DNA of 64,000 nt from Pseudomonas cuatrocienegasensis (GCF_900110925.1 NZ_FOFP01000005.1:130581-194580), one strand, 5' to 3'; positions 37,778-45,312 are shown, counted from the stretch's first letter. Numbers and translations are program-made. Notes: generated by a model not told the origin, from the sequence alone.

Positions 37778-38386
37778 ATGACCACCGCTTTTTATCCGCT
37801 CGAAGATTTTCCCGCACTGGCCAACCTGGTCGCCAACTGCTCGGTGATGCAGCAAGAGCTAGCGGCTCTGGATGCTCCCGTGCTCGATATCGATCGTACC
37901 AACAAGCCGCATCAGCACGTCCACGCAGAACTCACCGAACACCTGCAACAAGGCGGCGATTACGGCTGGCTCAAGGGCTGGGGCGCCGAAGGGGGCAACC
38001 ATGACTGGACGCAATATGCGCTGCTGTTCAGAGACACGCCGCTCGGCCCGGCCCAGCTCACCATGCCCCGCACCCTGGCACTGCTGCAACCGCTCAAGGG
38101 CCTAAAAGTCGTGGCCCTGGCCCGCCTGGCGCCGCACAGCTTCTTAAGCGTGCATCGCCACCCGGAGCTGACGGCCGAAGGGCTGCTGCAGATGCATATC
38201 ACCCTCAGCGCCGCGAGTGAGGCCAACTACGCCTACCTGAACGTAGCGGGCGAGTTCTATCAGCAAAAACCCGGCACCGGCGCGATATTCGACGGCTCGC
38301 TTGACCATTTCGCGGTCAACGCCACAGCGGTCGCGCGCACCATCATCTACATGGAGTTCGAGAAAGAGTCGTTCATCAAACAGTAA
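37778..38386 (+). CDS. Aspartyl/asparaginyl beta-hydroxylase-like 2-oxoglutarate dioxygenase
   Basis: A 202-residue soluble protein whose C-terminal half fits the Asp/Asn beta-hydroxylase (AspH) fold. It shows SVHRHPELTAEGLLQMHITL (candidate iron ligand His near residues 126-128, and the conserved His 140), IFDGSLDHFAVN (second iron-ligand His near 177) and ARTIIYMEF (the 2-oxoglutarate-binding Arg near 187). ATG 37778 has AAGGA upstream; the TTG two codons earlier is not needed. It lies on the avrE strand 106 bases downstream, has no hrp box of its own, and is closed by a strong terminator. It could be an effector, act on an effector or serve small-molecule hydroxylation; none of these can be shown here. 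Confidence 0.75.
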   Translation: MTTAFYPLEDFPALANLVANCSVMQQELAALDAPVLDIDRTNKPHQHVHAELTEHLQQGGDYGWLKGWGAEGGNHDWTQYALLFRDTPLGPAQLTMPRTLALLQPLKGLKVVALARLAPHSFLSVHRHPELTAEGLLQMHITLSAASEANYAYLNVAGEFYQQKPGTGAIFDGSLDHFAVNATAVARTIIYMEFEKESFIKQ

Positions 38387-38408
38387 GTGAGGCAACGGCT
38401 GCACCCTC

Positions 38409-38445
38409 TCCCACAGCGCGCCAATAACGCCTGTGGGATTTTTTT
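38409..38445 (+). terminator. Rho-independent terminator after the dioxygenase gene
   Basis: TCCCACAG pairs with CTGTGGGA around a 14-base loop, followed by an unbroken run of seven T. It closes the avrE-dioxygenase transcription unit. Confidence 0.85.
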
Positions 38446-38713
38446 AGGATCGTCGCATTACTGTGGAGATGCTGCTCTTGACACTGGACTGGCAAATAAG
38501 TGTGCGTTGCTGATGACGCGGCTCTATCCATTACCAAGCCGGCTACGGGATGGGTGACGCCTACAGGCGTGGCAGCTACCGCCGTTGTAGGCACCCGCTT
38601 GCGGGCGATCCCCGCAGATCCACACAACACCTGCATACCCAACCGCAACACGCTGGCGCCCACACGGCTTGCTGCGCGACCGGCAAGGTTGAGCGCAGCC
38701 ACCTTAATGACTA
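38446..38713. repeat. Gap with a third REP-like unit
   Basis: GTAGGCACCCGCTTGCGGGC at about 38588-38607 is a Pseudomonas REP-type palindrome. No gene was recognised between the terminator and the IS remnant. Confidence 0.45.
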
Positions 38714-39315
38714 GGGTCTGTTTGTAGTGGTCAACTAATTCCGGACACCTCGATAGATCGTTCCGACGCCATCGTCCGTTCATACAACCGTCGGTGACAG
38801 ATATCCCAGTTTCGAATGCAGTCGCTCGTTATTGTAAAACCCAACGATGTATTCAGTGATGTCGCGTTTCGCTTCGGCCCGACTTTCCCCTATGGCTTCA
38901 TCATCTGCGCAGGCTGCGCCGGCACTGTGCTGGTGAGCCTTGGTATAACTGCCATCAATGAAAGCCCACTCCATGTCGGGGCCAGCAACAAGCGCCTTGA
39001 AGATCCTGTGCCACTTGCCGCAAGCAGACCAGGCATTAAAGCGTTTGTAGACCCTGCTCCAGTCCCCAAACGCTGCGGGCAGATCTCTCCAGGGGCATCC
39101 CGTGCGCATGCGATAAAGCATGCCTTCGACGGTCATTCGTAGATCACGCTTGTTGTAGATGGCCATGTGAAGCAGAATTTCTCGTAGCTTCGACCAGTGC
39201 TAGACGCTGATCATCACTGGGGCACTGCAAGCTCGTATTGGTGTTGTGTGAGAGCTACAACGATGCGATCTTTATTTCATAGATCAAGTACTTGGATCTA
39301 AATACCAACAGACCC
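38714..39315 (-). mobile_element. Composite IS remnant (IS5-type ends and orfA, IS3-type segment)
   Basis: The segment starts GGGTCTGTT at 38714 and ends AACAGACCC at 39315, flanked on both sides by TA (38712-38713, 39316-39317), as for IS5 elements of the IS427 group. Just inside the left end the sequence TGTAGTGGTCAACTAATTCC resembles an IS3-family terminus. The internal frame is a fusion of the two families (next entry). At about 600 bp it is too short for a complete element. Confidence 0.75.
38780..39166 (-). pseudogene. Chimeric transposase remnant: IS5-type N-terminus fused to IS3-type C-terminus
   Basis: Reading leftward, the first about 95 codons are IS5/IS427-type orfA (MAIYNKRDLRMTVEGM, CPWRDLPAAFGDWSRVYKRF, WAFIDGSYTKAHQHSAG). 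They then switch at about 38880 to the C-terminal end of an IS3-type orfB (ITEYIVGFYNNERLHSKLGY, then LSP). Upstream codons continue the IS5 frame (HWSKLREILLH) but are cut off by a TAG at about 39195. It is therefore both truncated and stopped, and not functional. Confidence 0.8.
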
Positions 39316-39333
39316 TAGCAACAGCGCGCATAA

Positions 39334-39362
39334 AAAACGGGCTCTTCAAAAGAGCCCGTTTT
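39334..39362. terminator. Strong bidirectional terminator
   Basis: AAAACGGGCTCTT-CAA-AAGAGCCCGTTTT: a perfect 13-bp stem with a 3-base loop and A/T tracts on both sides. It ends the hrpW transcript (minus strand) 20 bases after the 109-residue gene. Confidence 0.85.
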
Positions 39363-39381
39363 GTTTCTCGCCTTATGCCTG

Positions 39382-39711
39382 TCAGTGCATCACAGGCCTG
39401 GCACCCGCAGCTTCCAGCAGGCGATCGGCCAACAACCGCACGATCCAGAACGCTGTCAGCGACGCATCGCCACGCAGTTCGTCGGCACCGGCATCGCGCT
39501 TGAACTGCGACTCAAGGCTGTCAATGTAGTTGTTCAGGCTGAACAGGCCATTGACCCGGTTACCCGGCTTGTCGAGAGTGGTCTGCAAACGTTCGTTGAC
39601 CAGCGCGATGGCGTTTTCAAACGCCTGGCGCTGCTCAGGCGTCAGGTAACCGCCCTTGCGCACCAGCGCCGCCCAGGAGAAGTCTTCAGGCTTGTGTGGC
39701 GTGGCTGTCAT
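39382..39711 (-). CDS. Unknown 109-residue protein coupled to hrpW
   Basis: I do not recognise this protein. It begins MTATPHKPEDFSWAALVRKG, is predicted mostly helical with balanced charge, has no signal peptide or membrane segment, and contains no cysteine. Its ATG stands one base after the hrpW stop (TGATATG) with AGGAGGT inside the end of hrpW, so it is translationally coupled and shares the hrpW hrp box. A strong terminator follows. Position suggests a HrpW partner (chaperone or secretion helper) or a small co-secreted protein; it lacks the CesT-type pattern seen in AvrF. Confidence 0.8.
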   Translation of the reverse strand: MTATPHKPEDFSWAALVRKGGYLTPEQRQAFENAIALVNERLQTTLDKPGNRVNGLFSLNNYIDSLESQFKRDAGADELRGDASLTAFWIVRLLADRLLEAAGARPVMH

Positions 39712-39712
39712 A

Positions 39713-41302
39713 TCAGACCTCCTTGTGGTTGGTAGAGCCCGGCAGCTTGTCGTAAGGGTGCTCGACGTTCTTCAGGTTGATGCCGCTGGTGGTCAGGTTG
39801 AGGCCTTCACTGTCGCTCTTGACGAAGGAAAACTTGCCGTTTTCAGCGTCGATGTTCTTCAGGTCCAGGTTCCAGTTGCCTTGCTGGCCACCGTTGGTGC
39901 GCATGAAGGTGCCGAAGTCCTTGGCCTTGAAGTTGTCCACTGTCACGTTGGCGTCAGCATTGAGTTGGAAGATCTTGTCCGCAGCGCCCTGGGCACTGCT
40001 GTTGGTGATGTTCAGGTTGGTGACTTTGGCACCGCCCTCGCCCTTCACGGTCAGCGCATCCTCACCGACGTTGGTCCAGTGCACGTTATCCACGTTCACG
40101 GGCTTGTCGCTGCCGGCACGCACATGCACCCCATCAGCGGCGTTTTCACCAAAGGTCACGTTTTTCAAGGTGGCACCCTCAGCCAGCTCGAAAATTGGCT
40201 TTTGTCCTTCGCCCTGTCCGCCATCACCCAATTTAGGGCCGGCAGTGAAGGTCTTGCCCTGGCCGTCGAACACCTCGCCCGGACCTACCTTGATTGTTTC
40301 ATTGACTACGGTGGGGCTGCCCGACGCAGTCGGGAAGGACACTGGAGTCGCTGAGCCAGCAGTGCCAGTAGCGCCAGGACCACCTGCACCAGGCGTCGTG
40401 GGCGGTGTCATCCCCCCGATAGAGGGCGTGCCCGCACCGCCACCGCCGCCGACAGCCGGAGCACCACCGCCGCCACCCACCGCCGGAGCACCGCCACCAC
40501 CACCACCACCACCACCACCACCACCACCACCACCGCCAACAGCCGGGGCACCACCGCCGCCACCGCCGGTTCCCTTGCCGGAGGTGTCAGACGGCTGATT
40601 GAATGTTTCGGGATGGCTGTCCATGAACTGGGCGATCATTTCCAGCAGCTCCTTGAGCTTGCTGTCCGGAGAAACCTGGCCGCCACCATCGGATGCCGGC
40701 TGGATAGACTTATCCAGGGAACCACCACCCAGGCCTTTCATCAGGGCGTTGACCAGATCTTCAACGCTACCGGAACCACCCGCAGCGCCCTGGCTCGCGC
40801 CCAGGCCTTGCCCCCCCCCCAAACCTTCCAGCCCCTTGGTGCCGCCCCCCCCGGCCCCGCTAACAGGCGAACCGGAGCCCATGCCATTACCGCCACCTTC
40901 GCCAGTGCCATTGGCGCCACCCAGCACTTTTTCAAACAGCGCCATCAGAATCTGGGTCAGCAGCTCCTTGGACGTTTCGTCACCGCTACCCGTCGCCTCT
41001 TTGCTCTTGCCATCGTTCTGGCCACCGCCTTGCAGGGACTGCAGCAGGGAGTCGATGCTGCTCTGCCCAGACTTGTCTGCCTGGTCTGCCGCCGAACCCA
41101 AACCGCTACCCGTTCCAGAACCACTACCAGAGCCGGAACCGAGCAACATCTCCGCCAGCATGCCAGCCAATTGCTCCAGAGCGGATTGCCCACCCTGACC
41201 GGTGGCAGCACCAACAGCACTGGCACCCAGCCCACTGGATAAGCCCGATAGACCGGAAAGACCGCCCTGGGAAATACTCGAAATACCCGTGATATCAGAC
41301 AT
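39713..41302 (-). CDS. hrpW: HrpW, harpin with pectate-lyase domain
   Basis: A 529-residue secreted helper/effector. The harpin-like N-terminal half (residues 1 to about 230) is Gly/Ser-rich and cysteine-free, with SALEQLAGMLAEMLLGSGSG and TQILMALFEKVLGG helices. A glycine linker (about 240-310) leads to a polysaccharide-lyase family 3 domain (about 320-529: VFDGQGKTFTAGP, ITNSSAQGAADKIFQLNAD). HrpW acts in the apoplast/cell wall and helps effector translocation. The coding strand holds a 10-base G run and an 8-base G run plus a long GGT array, all inside the reading frame. It has its own hrp box and is followed by a coupled unknown gene. Confidence 0.95.
   Translation of the reverse strand: MSDITGISSISQGGLSGLSGLSSGLGASAVGAATGQGGQSALEQLAGMLAEMLLGSGSGSGSGTGSGLGSAADQADKSGQSSIDSLLQSLQGGGQNDGKSKEATGSGDETSKELLTQILMALFEKVLGGANGTGEGGGNGMGSGSPVSGAGGGGTKGLEGLGGGQGLGASQGAAGGSGSVEDLVNALMKGLGGGSLDKSIQPASDGGGQVSPDSKLKELLEMIAQFMDSHPETFNQPSDTSGKGTGGGGGGAPAVGGGGGGGGGGGGGGGGAPAVGGGGGAPAVGGGGGAGTPSIGGMTPPTTPGAGGPGATGTAGSATPVSFPTASGSPTVVNETIKVGPGEVFDGQGKTFTAGPKLGDGGQGEGQKPIFELAEGATLKNVTFGENAADGVHVRAGSDKPVNVDNVHWTNVGEDALTVKGEGGAKVTNLNITNSSAQGAADKIFQLNADANVTVDNFKAKDFGTFMRTNGGQQGNWNLDLKNIDAENGKFSFVKSDSEGLNLTTSGINLKNVEHPYDKLPGSTNHKEV
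40494..40534 (-). repeat. Trinucleotide array (GGT on the coding strand) in hrpW
   Basis: About 13.7 uninterrupted copies of CCA on the plus strand, encoding a run of glycines in the HrpW linker. Copy-number change would alter linker length without shifting the frame. Confidence 0.9.
40811..40820 (-). repeat. G10 homopolymer inside hrpW
   Basis: Ten consecutive C on the plus strand (G10 in the coding strand) within codons for GLGGGQG; an eight-base tract follows at 40845-40852. Loss or gain of one base would truncate HrpW before its lyase domain. Confidence 0.9.
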
Positions 41303-41407
41303 TTTCTAACTCGCTACGCCATTGAGAGTGTCCGGCGTGCGGCAATCAGTGCCGCCTTAACCGGGGTTAATGCCAACCGAGGTTCACCTCGTAGTGGCAC
41401 CTACCGT

Positions 41408-41435
41408 TATGTGGCAACAACCGACAAGCAGTTCC
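41408..41435 (-). promoter_or_regulatory. hrp box of hrpW
   Basis: On the minus strand GGAACT-N15-CCACATA, one mismatch in the -35 half to the HrpL consensus, about 105 bases before the hrpW ATG. Confidence 0.8.
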
Positions 41436-41447
41436 CGCAACAACGAT

Positions 41448-41846
41448 TTAATTCAACAAGGGCTGCACGGTAATACGGGTACGCTGAACTTGAGTAATAA
41501 ACCCATTGACCAGATCGCAGAACTTTCCCTCATCCAGACTGGCCAGTTCACGCTGAGTACACAAACGCAGTTCTTTCTGGTCCAGGGCCAGCCAACAGCC
41601 ACACAAATTGGCAACATCAAAATTGATAGTGAGCAGGCGCTGCATGTTTTCCTGGCTCTTGCGTAGCGAGCCTAGGCTGCAATGAATGACCACATAGTCA
41701 CTGCGCGGTGGCACTTCAATAACGGCGGCTTGACGTTGCTGGTTGTCATACAACGCACAGACGCCCTGTTCAAGGGTTAACGCCGTACCGAGCATTTCAC
41801 TTAAACGCGCAATAAACCGTTGGGCATCGCGTTGAGAGTTCGCCAT
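41448..41846 (-). CDS. avrF: AvrF/DspF-type chaperone of AvrE (ShcE)
   Basis: A 132-residue class I type III chaperone (CesT-like alpha/beta fold). The stretch EQGVCALYDNQQRQAAVIEV followed by GCWLALDQKELRLC and LASLDEGKFCDLVNGFI closely resembles DspF/AvrF as I remember them. It would bind the N-terminus of AvrE and pilot it to HrcN. The ATG at 41846 has AGGAGG upstream; a longer frame exists but covers the promoter. It has its own hrp box and lies between hrpV and hrpW, about 4 kb from avrE and on the opposite strand, unlike the adjacent avrE-avrF pair of P. syringae. Confidence 0.85.
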   Translation of the reverse strand: MANSQRDAQRFIARLSEMLGTALTLEQGVCALYDNQQRQAAVIEVPPRSDYVVIHCSLGSLRKSQENMQRLLTINFDVANLCGCWLALDQKELRLCTQRELASLDEGKFCDLVNGFITQVQRTRITVQPLLN

Positions 41847-41895
41847 TAGATTTTCCTCCTGTGGGTCATTGCTCAAAAAGAGCCATGGCGACAAC

Positions 41896-41924
41896 TGAGT
41901 GGAAAATTAATGGCGAGAGGTTCC
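41896..41924 (-). promoter_or_regulatory. hrp box of avrF
   Basis: On the minus strand GGAACC-N16-CCACTCA, a perfect consensus match, 50 bases before the avrF ATG. Confidence 0.9.
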
Positions 41925-41945
41925 GCGGGGAATAAATATTTGCCG

Positions 41946-42299
41946 CTAGTGTTTAAAACCAGTCAAGGTAAGAAACTCACTGAGCAGGCTTTGCAGGGTT
42001 TCTGCTCGGCGATAATCAAGATCCAACTCGTGCCAAACAACAAACCGCTGCTGGTTATCCAAGCAAATATAGTAACCGTCATAAGACTCAATGTTCTCGA
42101 AACGCCGCTTTAACGTATCGCAGAACAAGTTAGGCCACTGCGCCTGACGCTCTATCATCAGCGCCAGCCTCCAGCCCACGCTGTCTCGACGGTACTCGAA
42201 GTCGATGCCGGGAGCCCACTGCCAGGTGCTGGGCTGCTGCTGGCCGATACTGACAAAAAAATCGCGCTGGTCAGTTCTACGCTGAATCGTTTCATTCAT
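41946..42299 (-). CDS. hrpV: HrpV, negative regulator of the hrp regulon
   Basis: A 117-residue soluble, aromatic-rich protein (WQWAPGIDFEYRRDSVGWRL, FVVWHELDLDYRRAETLQ) in the position of hrpV at the end of the hrpF-hrpG-hrcC-hrpT-hrpV operon. In P. syringae HrpV binds HrpS and restrains hrpL transcription, and HrpG relieves this. It starts inside the last 8 bases of hrpT. The call rests on position and length as much as on sequence. Confidence 0.8.
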   Translation of the reverse strand: MNETIQRRTDQRDFFVSIGQQQPSTWQWAPGIDFEYRRDSVGWRLALMIERQAQWPNLFCDTLKRRFENIESYDGYYICLDNQQRFVVWHELDLDYRRAETLQSLLSEFLTLTGFKH

Positions 42300-42483
42300 T
42301 CAGATATACCGTCGTGTATTCAGTTACGTCGTTACGCAGCGCAGGCGTCCACCACACGCTAAGGCTTGAATCATTGGCGTCAACAGTCTGGCACGCACGG
42401 GTAAAACAAGACGTTTGCATCGTCGTACACGCGCCCAACAAAAGCGCGACCATTAACAAGGCGGCGGCATGTAGCAACTTCAT
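42292..42483 (-). CDS. hrpT: HrpT, outer-membrane lipoprotein
   Basis: A 63-residue lipoprotein: signal peptide MKLLHAAALLMVALLLGAC with the lipobox LLGAC (Cys 19), then a short periplasmic tail with three further cysteines-poor turns and WWTPALRNDVTEYTTVY. In P. syringae HrpT helps assemble the HrcC secretin. It lies directly after hrcC and overlaps hrpV. Confidence 0.9.
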   Translation of the reverse strand: MKLLHAAALLMVALLLGACTTMQTSCFTRACQTVDANDSSLSVWWTPALRNDVTEYTTVYLNE

Positions 42484-42608
42484 TTTGGATTCTCCCTATA
42501 AACGGACTGTACTCAATTCGGCCCTGAAAAAGTACTGTAGCAATAGACTGTAAGGCTATTAAAAAAATAGCGGCGCTGCGCCTTAAGATGTTGCCTGCTG
42601 CTTCTGTT

Positions 42609-44627
42609 TCAAGGCGACAGCATTGATACTCTGGCGGGGCTGTCGGGTGTCGCGATGCTTGCAACCGGCCGTATTGCCACAAACACTTCTGTTGATTGAC
42701 CTGGCTGAAGACGCGCACCAGGCGACATTGTTACAGCGAGTGTACGATCCCCAGGACAGGATGCCAGAGAGAAATCCTGAGCCTTACCACTGGTGTTACG
42801 CACAACGCCGACAACAATATCGAAATCATCCCCGACAAACCATTGACCTCTCGCAGGATCGATCAAAAACTCGCTCGGCGCCTTACACAGCTCCTCCAGA
42901 CGCACACCAGACGATGCCTCTTTGAGATCAGCCGGAATACTGCCTTTGACCAGATCAGAAAACGCGTTGGAGATGGCTATTTTCTTACGTTCGCGGCTGC
43001 TGGGTGAGCCACCTAATGCCAATGCCTTATCCAACTGCGGGCGGTTTTCATTGGCGATGTAACGGGCGGGATCTATCTGATCCCCAATCAGCCTTGGCGT
43101 CAGGATAAACAGGCGTTCACGACGCGAAACCTCCTGGCGCTTGGCGGTGAACAGCGGCCCCAATATAGGCAGATCACCGAGCAGCGGAACCTTGTCATGA
43201 TGCTGACCGGTCTCATCAACATGAAACCCGCCAATGACCAGCGAACGATTTTCGCCGATCACCGCCTGGGTGCTGACCGTACCGCGCTTCACATCCGGTG
43301 TTTCGCCGTTGCGAGAGCGGTCGAGTTGGCCGTCCTCAATGTCGATGATCAACTGGAAGCGGTTGGGCTGCGCACCACCAATGGTGCGCGGGATCACCTG
43401 CAGGCTGGTCCCCGCCGTGACCGACTGCACGTTGGCGACCCGCTCACCGGTGGCGGTGATATAGGCGGTGCGACTGAAGTCGATCACCGCTGGCTGGTTT
43501 TCCAAGGTCAATACCGACGGTCTGGCGATCACCGATGCCACACCCTGGCCTTCCAGCGCTTGGATATCGGCAAAGAAACGGTCGAAGTCAGTGATCGAAA
43601 GCGTGGCCGAACCGCCGGTCAGCAGTGAGCTGCCAACAGAGACCGAACCGGCACGCGCCGACCAGCGCGACTCCAGGGCGCTCACCTGGGTGCGGTCGAT
43701 ATCCAGAATGATTGCGTCGATTTCCACCAGATTGCTGGGTTGATCCAGTTGCTCAATCAACTGCTGGTACATGTCGCGCTTTTCCGGGGTGTCATAGATC
43801 AGCACCGCATTGTTGCGCACATCGGCGACCACCTTACGGTTGCTCGCTGTTTTAACGGCTTTTGTCGGCTCACGCGAGGCGCTGCGATCGGTGGCCAGGT
43901 TGATGATCTTGTTGCGGCCCATCTCCGCAATTCCCTGCAAGGCCTGGATATTGGCCGCCGGGTCCTGGGGCGAAGGGGCTGCCGCCTGCTTGCTCTGCAG
44001 CAAGCCATCGAGGAGGGTCGCCACCCCTGGAATGGTTATGCTCTGCTCCCGATAGTGGATATCGCGGTCGGCCACGGCGGCGTAGCGCAACGAGAACATC
44101 ATGACCTGCTGCTTCTCTTGCGGCTTGACCTTCTCCTTGCTGAAACCGCGTATCAACTCGACATAGCGCGCCGGACCACTGACCAGCACCACGCCTTCGT
44201 CCGGTAGTTCACCCCAGCCGAAGCGCTTATCCAGCAGGCCGATATCAGTCAGCGCCTGCTTCAGGTCTGGAGCGGCATCGGAGGAAACTTCCATGCGTTG
44301 CGCTACTTGCCCCGACTGGGGACTGACGTACAACTTGCCGTTGTACAGGAACCACTGAAATTGATGCTCCAGGGCCATGCGGTCGAGAAACTCCTGGGCA
44401 TTGCCGGCACGAATCTTTGCATCGACGACCCCACTGACCCCCTGCATCTCCAGGCCCACCCCGTAGGCACTGGCAAAATCCTTCAACACAGTGGTCAGCG
44501 GAGCCTGGGATGCCTCGTAGGCATACGCAAATTGGCGCCACTCTTCAGGTAGCGCCGCCACGCTTGCCTCGGCCTGCATGCCCAGCAGCGCCAGGCAGAG
44601 CAGTCGTTTCATGCAGTGCTTAAACAT
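42609..44627 (-). CDS. hrcC: HrcC, outer-membrane secretin (SctC)
   Basis: A 672-residue secretin forming the outer-membrane ring. It has a signal peptide (MKRLLCLALLGMQAEASVAA after a 5-residue extension), N-terminal periplasmic N0/N1/N3 modules to about residue 300 (NNAVLIYDTPEKRDMYQQLI), and the secretin core with VASVIARPSVLTLENQPAVI and VPLLGDLPILGPLFTAKR near 480. The C-terminal extension of about 150 residues may bind HrpT. It overlaps the hrpG stop by 8 bases. A 125-base gap to hrpT holds only the hrpT leader. Confidence 0.95.
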   Translation of the reverse strand: MFKHCMKRLLCLALLGMQAEASVAALPEEWRQFAYAYEASQAPLTTVLKDFASAYGVGLEMQGVSGVVDAKIRAGNAQEFLDRMALEHQFQWFLYNGKLYVSPQSGQVAQRMEVSSDAAPDLKQALTDIGLLDKRFGWGELPDEGVVLVSGPARYVELIRGFSKEKVKPQEKQQVMMFSLRYAAVADRDIHYREQSITIPGVATLLDGLLQSKQAAAPSPQDPAANIQALQGIAEMGRNKIINLATDRSASREPTKAVKTASNRKVVADVRNNAVLIYDTPEKRDMYQQLIEQLDQPSNLVEIDAIILDIDRTQVSALESRWSARAGSVSVGSSLLTGGSATLSITDFDRFFADIQALEGQGVASVIARPSVLTLENQPAVIDFSRTAYITATGERVANVQSVTAGTSLQVIPRTIGGAQPNRFQLIIDIEDGQLDRSRNGETPDVKRGTVSTQAVIGENRSLVIGGFHVDETGQHHDKVPLLGDLPILGPLFTAKRQEVSRRERLFILTPRLIGDQIDPARYIANENRPQLDKALALGGSPSSRERKKIAISNAFSDLVKGSIPADLKEASSGVRLEELCKAPSEFLIDPARGQWFVGDDFDIVVGVVRNTSGKAQDFSLASCPGDRTLAVTMSPGARLQPGQSTEVFVAIRPVASIATPDSPARVSMLSP

Positions 44628-45033
44628 AAGAGCCTCTCAGTGCCAAGGGACGCACGAAGGGCTTGGGTGGCGTCACCTTCTTGGGTTCGAGCATCGCTTC
44701 CCAGACATCACGCTGGTTAACCAAGGCTTCGATATCATGGATGACCGCTGCCGTATTCTGAAACGGTTGGTACTGCACCAGGCACAGGTGGCACGTCTCG
44801 GGGTCGAGTGCCAGGGCGCCGCGAAACCGCCCAATGCTGGGGCCGGAAAGACGCAACGCGGCCTCAAGGCCCGCATCACCACCGCGCCACTGTGCACTCA
44901 AGGGTGCGAGATAGATCAGCCCGGCATGACTGCGTTTCAGGCTTAACGGCTGCTGATCAATGTGCAGCAGCAACACTGGGGTGTTGCTGTCGAGCCAGCG
45001 TTCGACAGCAAGGGGCAGGTCAACGGATTTCAT
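44620..45033 (-). CDS. hrpG: HrpG, HrpV antagonist (chaperone-like)
   Basis: A 137-residue soluble protein starting MKSVDLPLAVERWLDSNTP. In P. syringae HrpG binds HrpV and frees HrpS, linking secretion state to transcription. The fold resembles small type III chaperones (SLKRSHAGLIYLAPLSAQWR, DPETCHLCLVQYQPF). The start at 45033 overlaps hrpF by 14 bases; the longer frame to 45069 lies wholly inside hrpF. The call is by position, size and overall pattern. Confidence 0.85.
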   Translation of the reverse strand: MKSVDLPLAVERWLDSNTPVLLLHIDQQPLSLKRSHAGLIYLAPLSAQWRGGDAGLEAALRLSGPSIGRFRGALALDPETCHLCLVQYQPFQNTAAVIHDIEALVNQRDVWEAMLEPKKVTPPKPFVRPLALRGSYV

Positions 45034-45241
45034 TGATGATGGCCTTGGCCAGGTTGTGCTTGACCACAATTTCCTGGTTCACCGCCCAGCTCGCCGTCGA
45101 AGACTGCCGGATAGCCGAGTTGAAGGCGTGCCAATCATCCGGGGAAAAGGCATCCAGATTCAGGGCAGCCGAGTCCAGATCCTGTTGGGCGTTTTCAAAG
45201 TTGCTGTCGAGACGGCGTCTGAGTGCATCGGAAGAAAGCAT
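45020..45241 (-). CDS. hrpF: HrpF, small type III apparatus protein
   Basis: A 73-residue helical protein (MLSSDALRRRLDSNFENA, ending VVKHNLAKAIINEIR), first gene of the hrpF-hrpG-hrcC-hrpT-hrpV operon. It fits P. syringae HrpF, which is needed for secretion and interacts with the pilin; its structural class (needle-like or co-chaperone-like) is not settled. A perfect hrp box stands 32 bases upstream. Confidence 0.85.
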   Translation of the reverse strand: MLSSDALRRRLDSNFENAQQDLDSAALNLDAFSPDDWHAFNSAIRQSSTASWAVNQEIVVKHNLAKAIINEIR

Positions 45242-45272
45242 GGTGGTGACTCCTGGTTCGGGAACTCATGAC

Positions 45273-45300
45273 TGAGTGGCAAACGCAGAAGTTTGGTTCC
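45273..45300 (-). promoter_or_regulatory. hrp box of the hrpF operon
   Basis: On the minus strand GGAACC-N15-CCACTCA in the 71-base gap between hrpE and hrpF, 32 bases before the hrpF ATG. Confidence 0.9.
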
Positions 45301-45312
45301 ACAGGCCTTTGC

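Noticed and set aside
37766..37785. GGAACC followed by CCAC at the start of the dioxygenase gene
   Set aside because: The spacer is only 10 bases, against 15-16 for HrpL, and it overlaps the ribosome binding site and start codon.
40494..40534. Possible CRISPR-like or minisatellite array
   Set aside because: It is a simple triplet repeat within the hrpW coding frame with no spacers; no CRISPR array or cas gene was seen anywhere in the window.
39777..40598. Plus-strand frame encoding a long polyproline stretch
   Set aside because: It is the complement of the HrpW glycine linker; no ribosome binding site, and the HrpW frame is complete.
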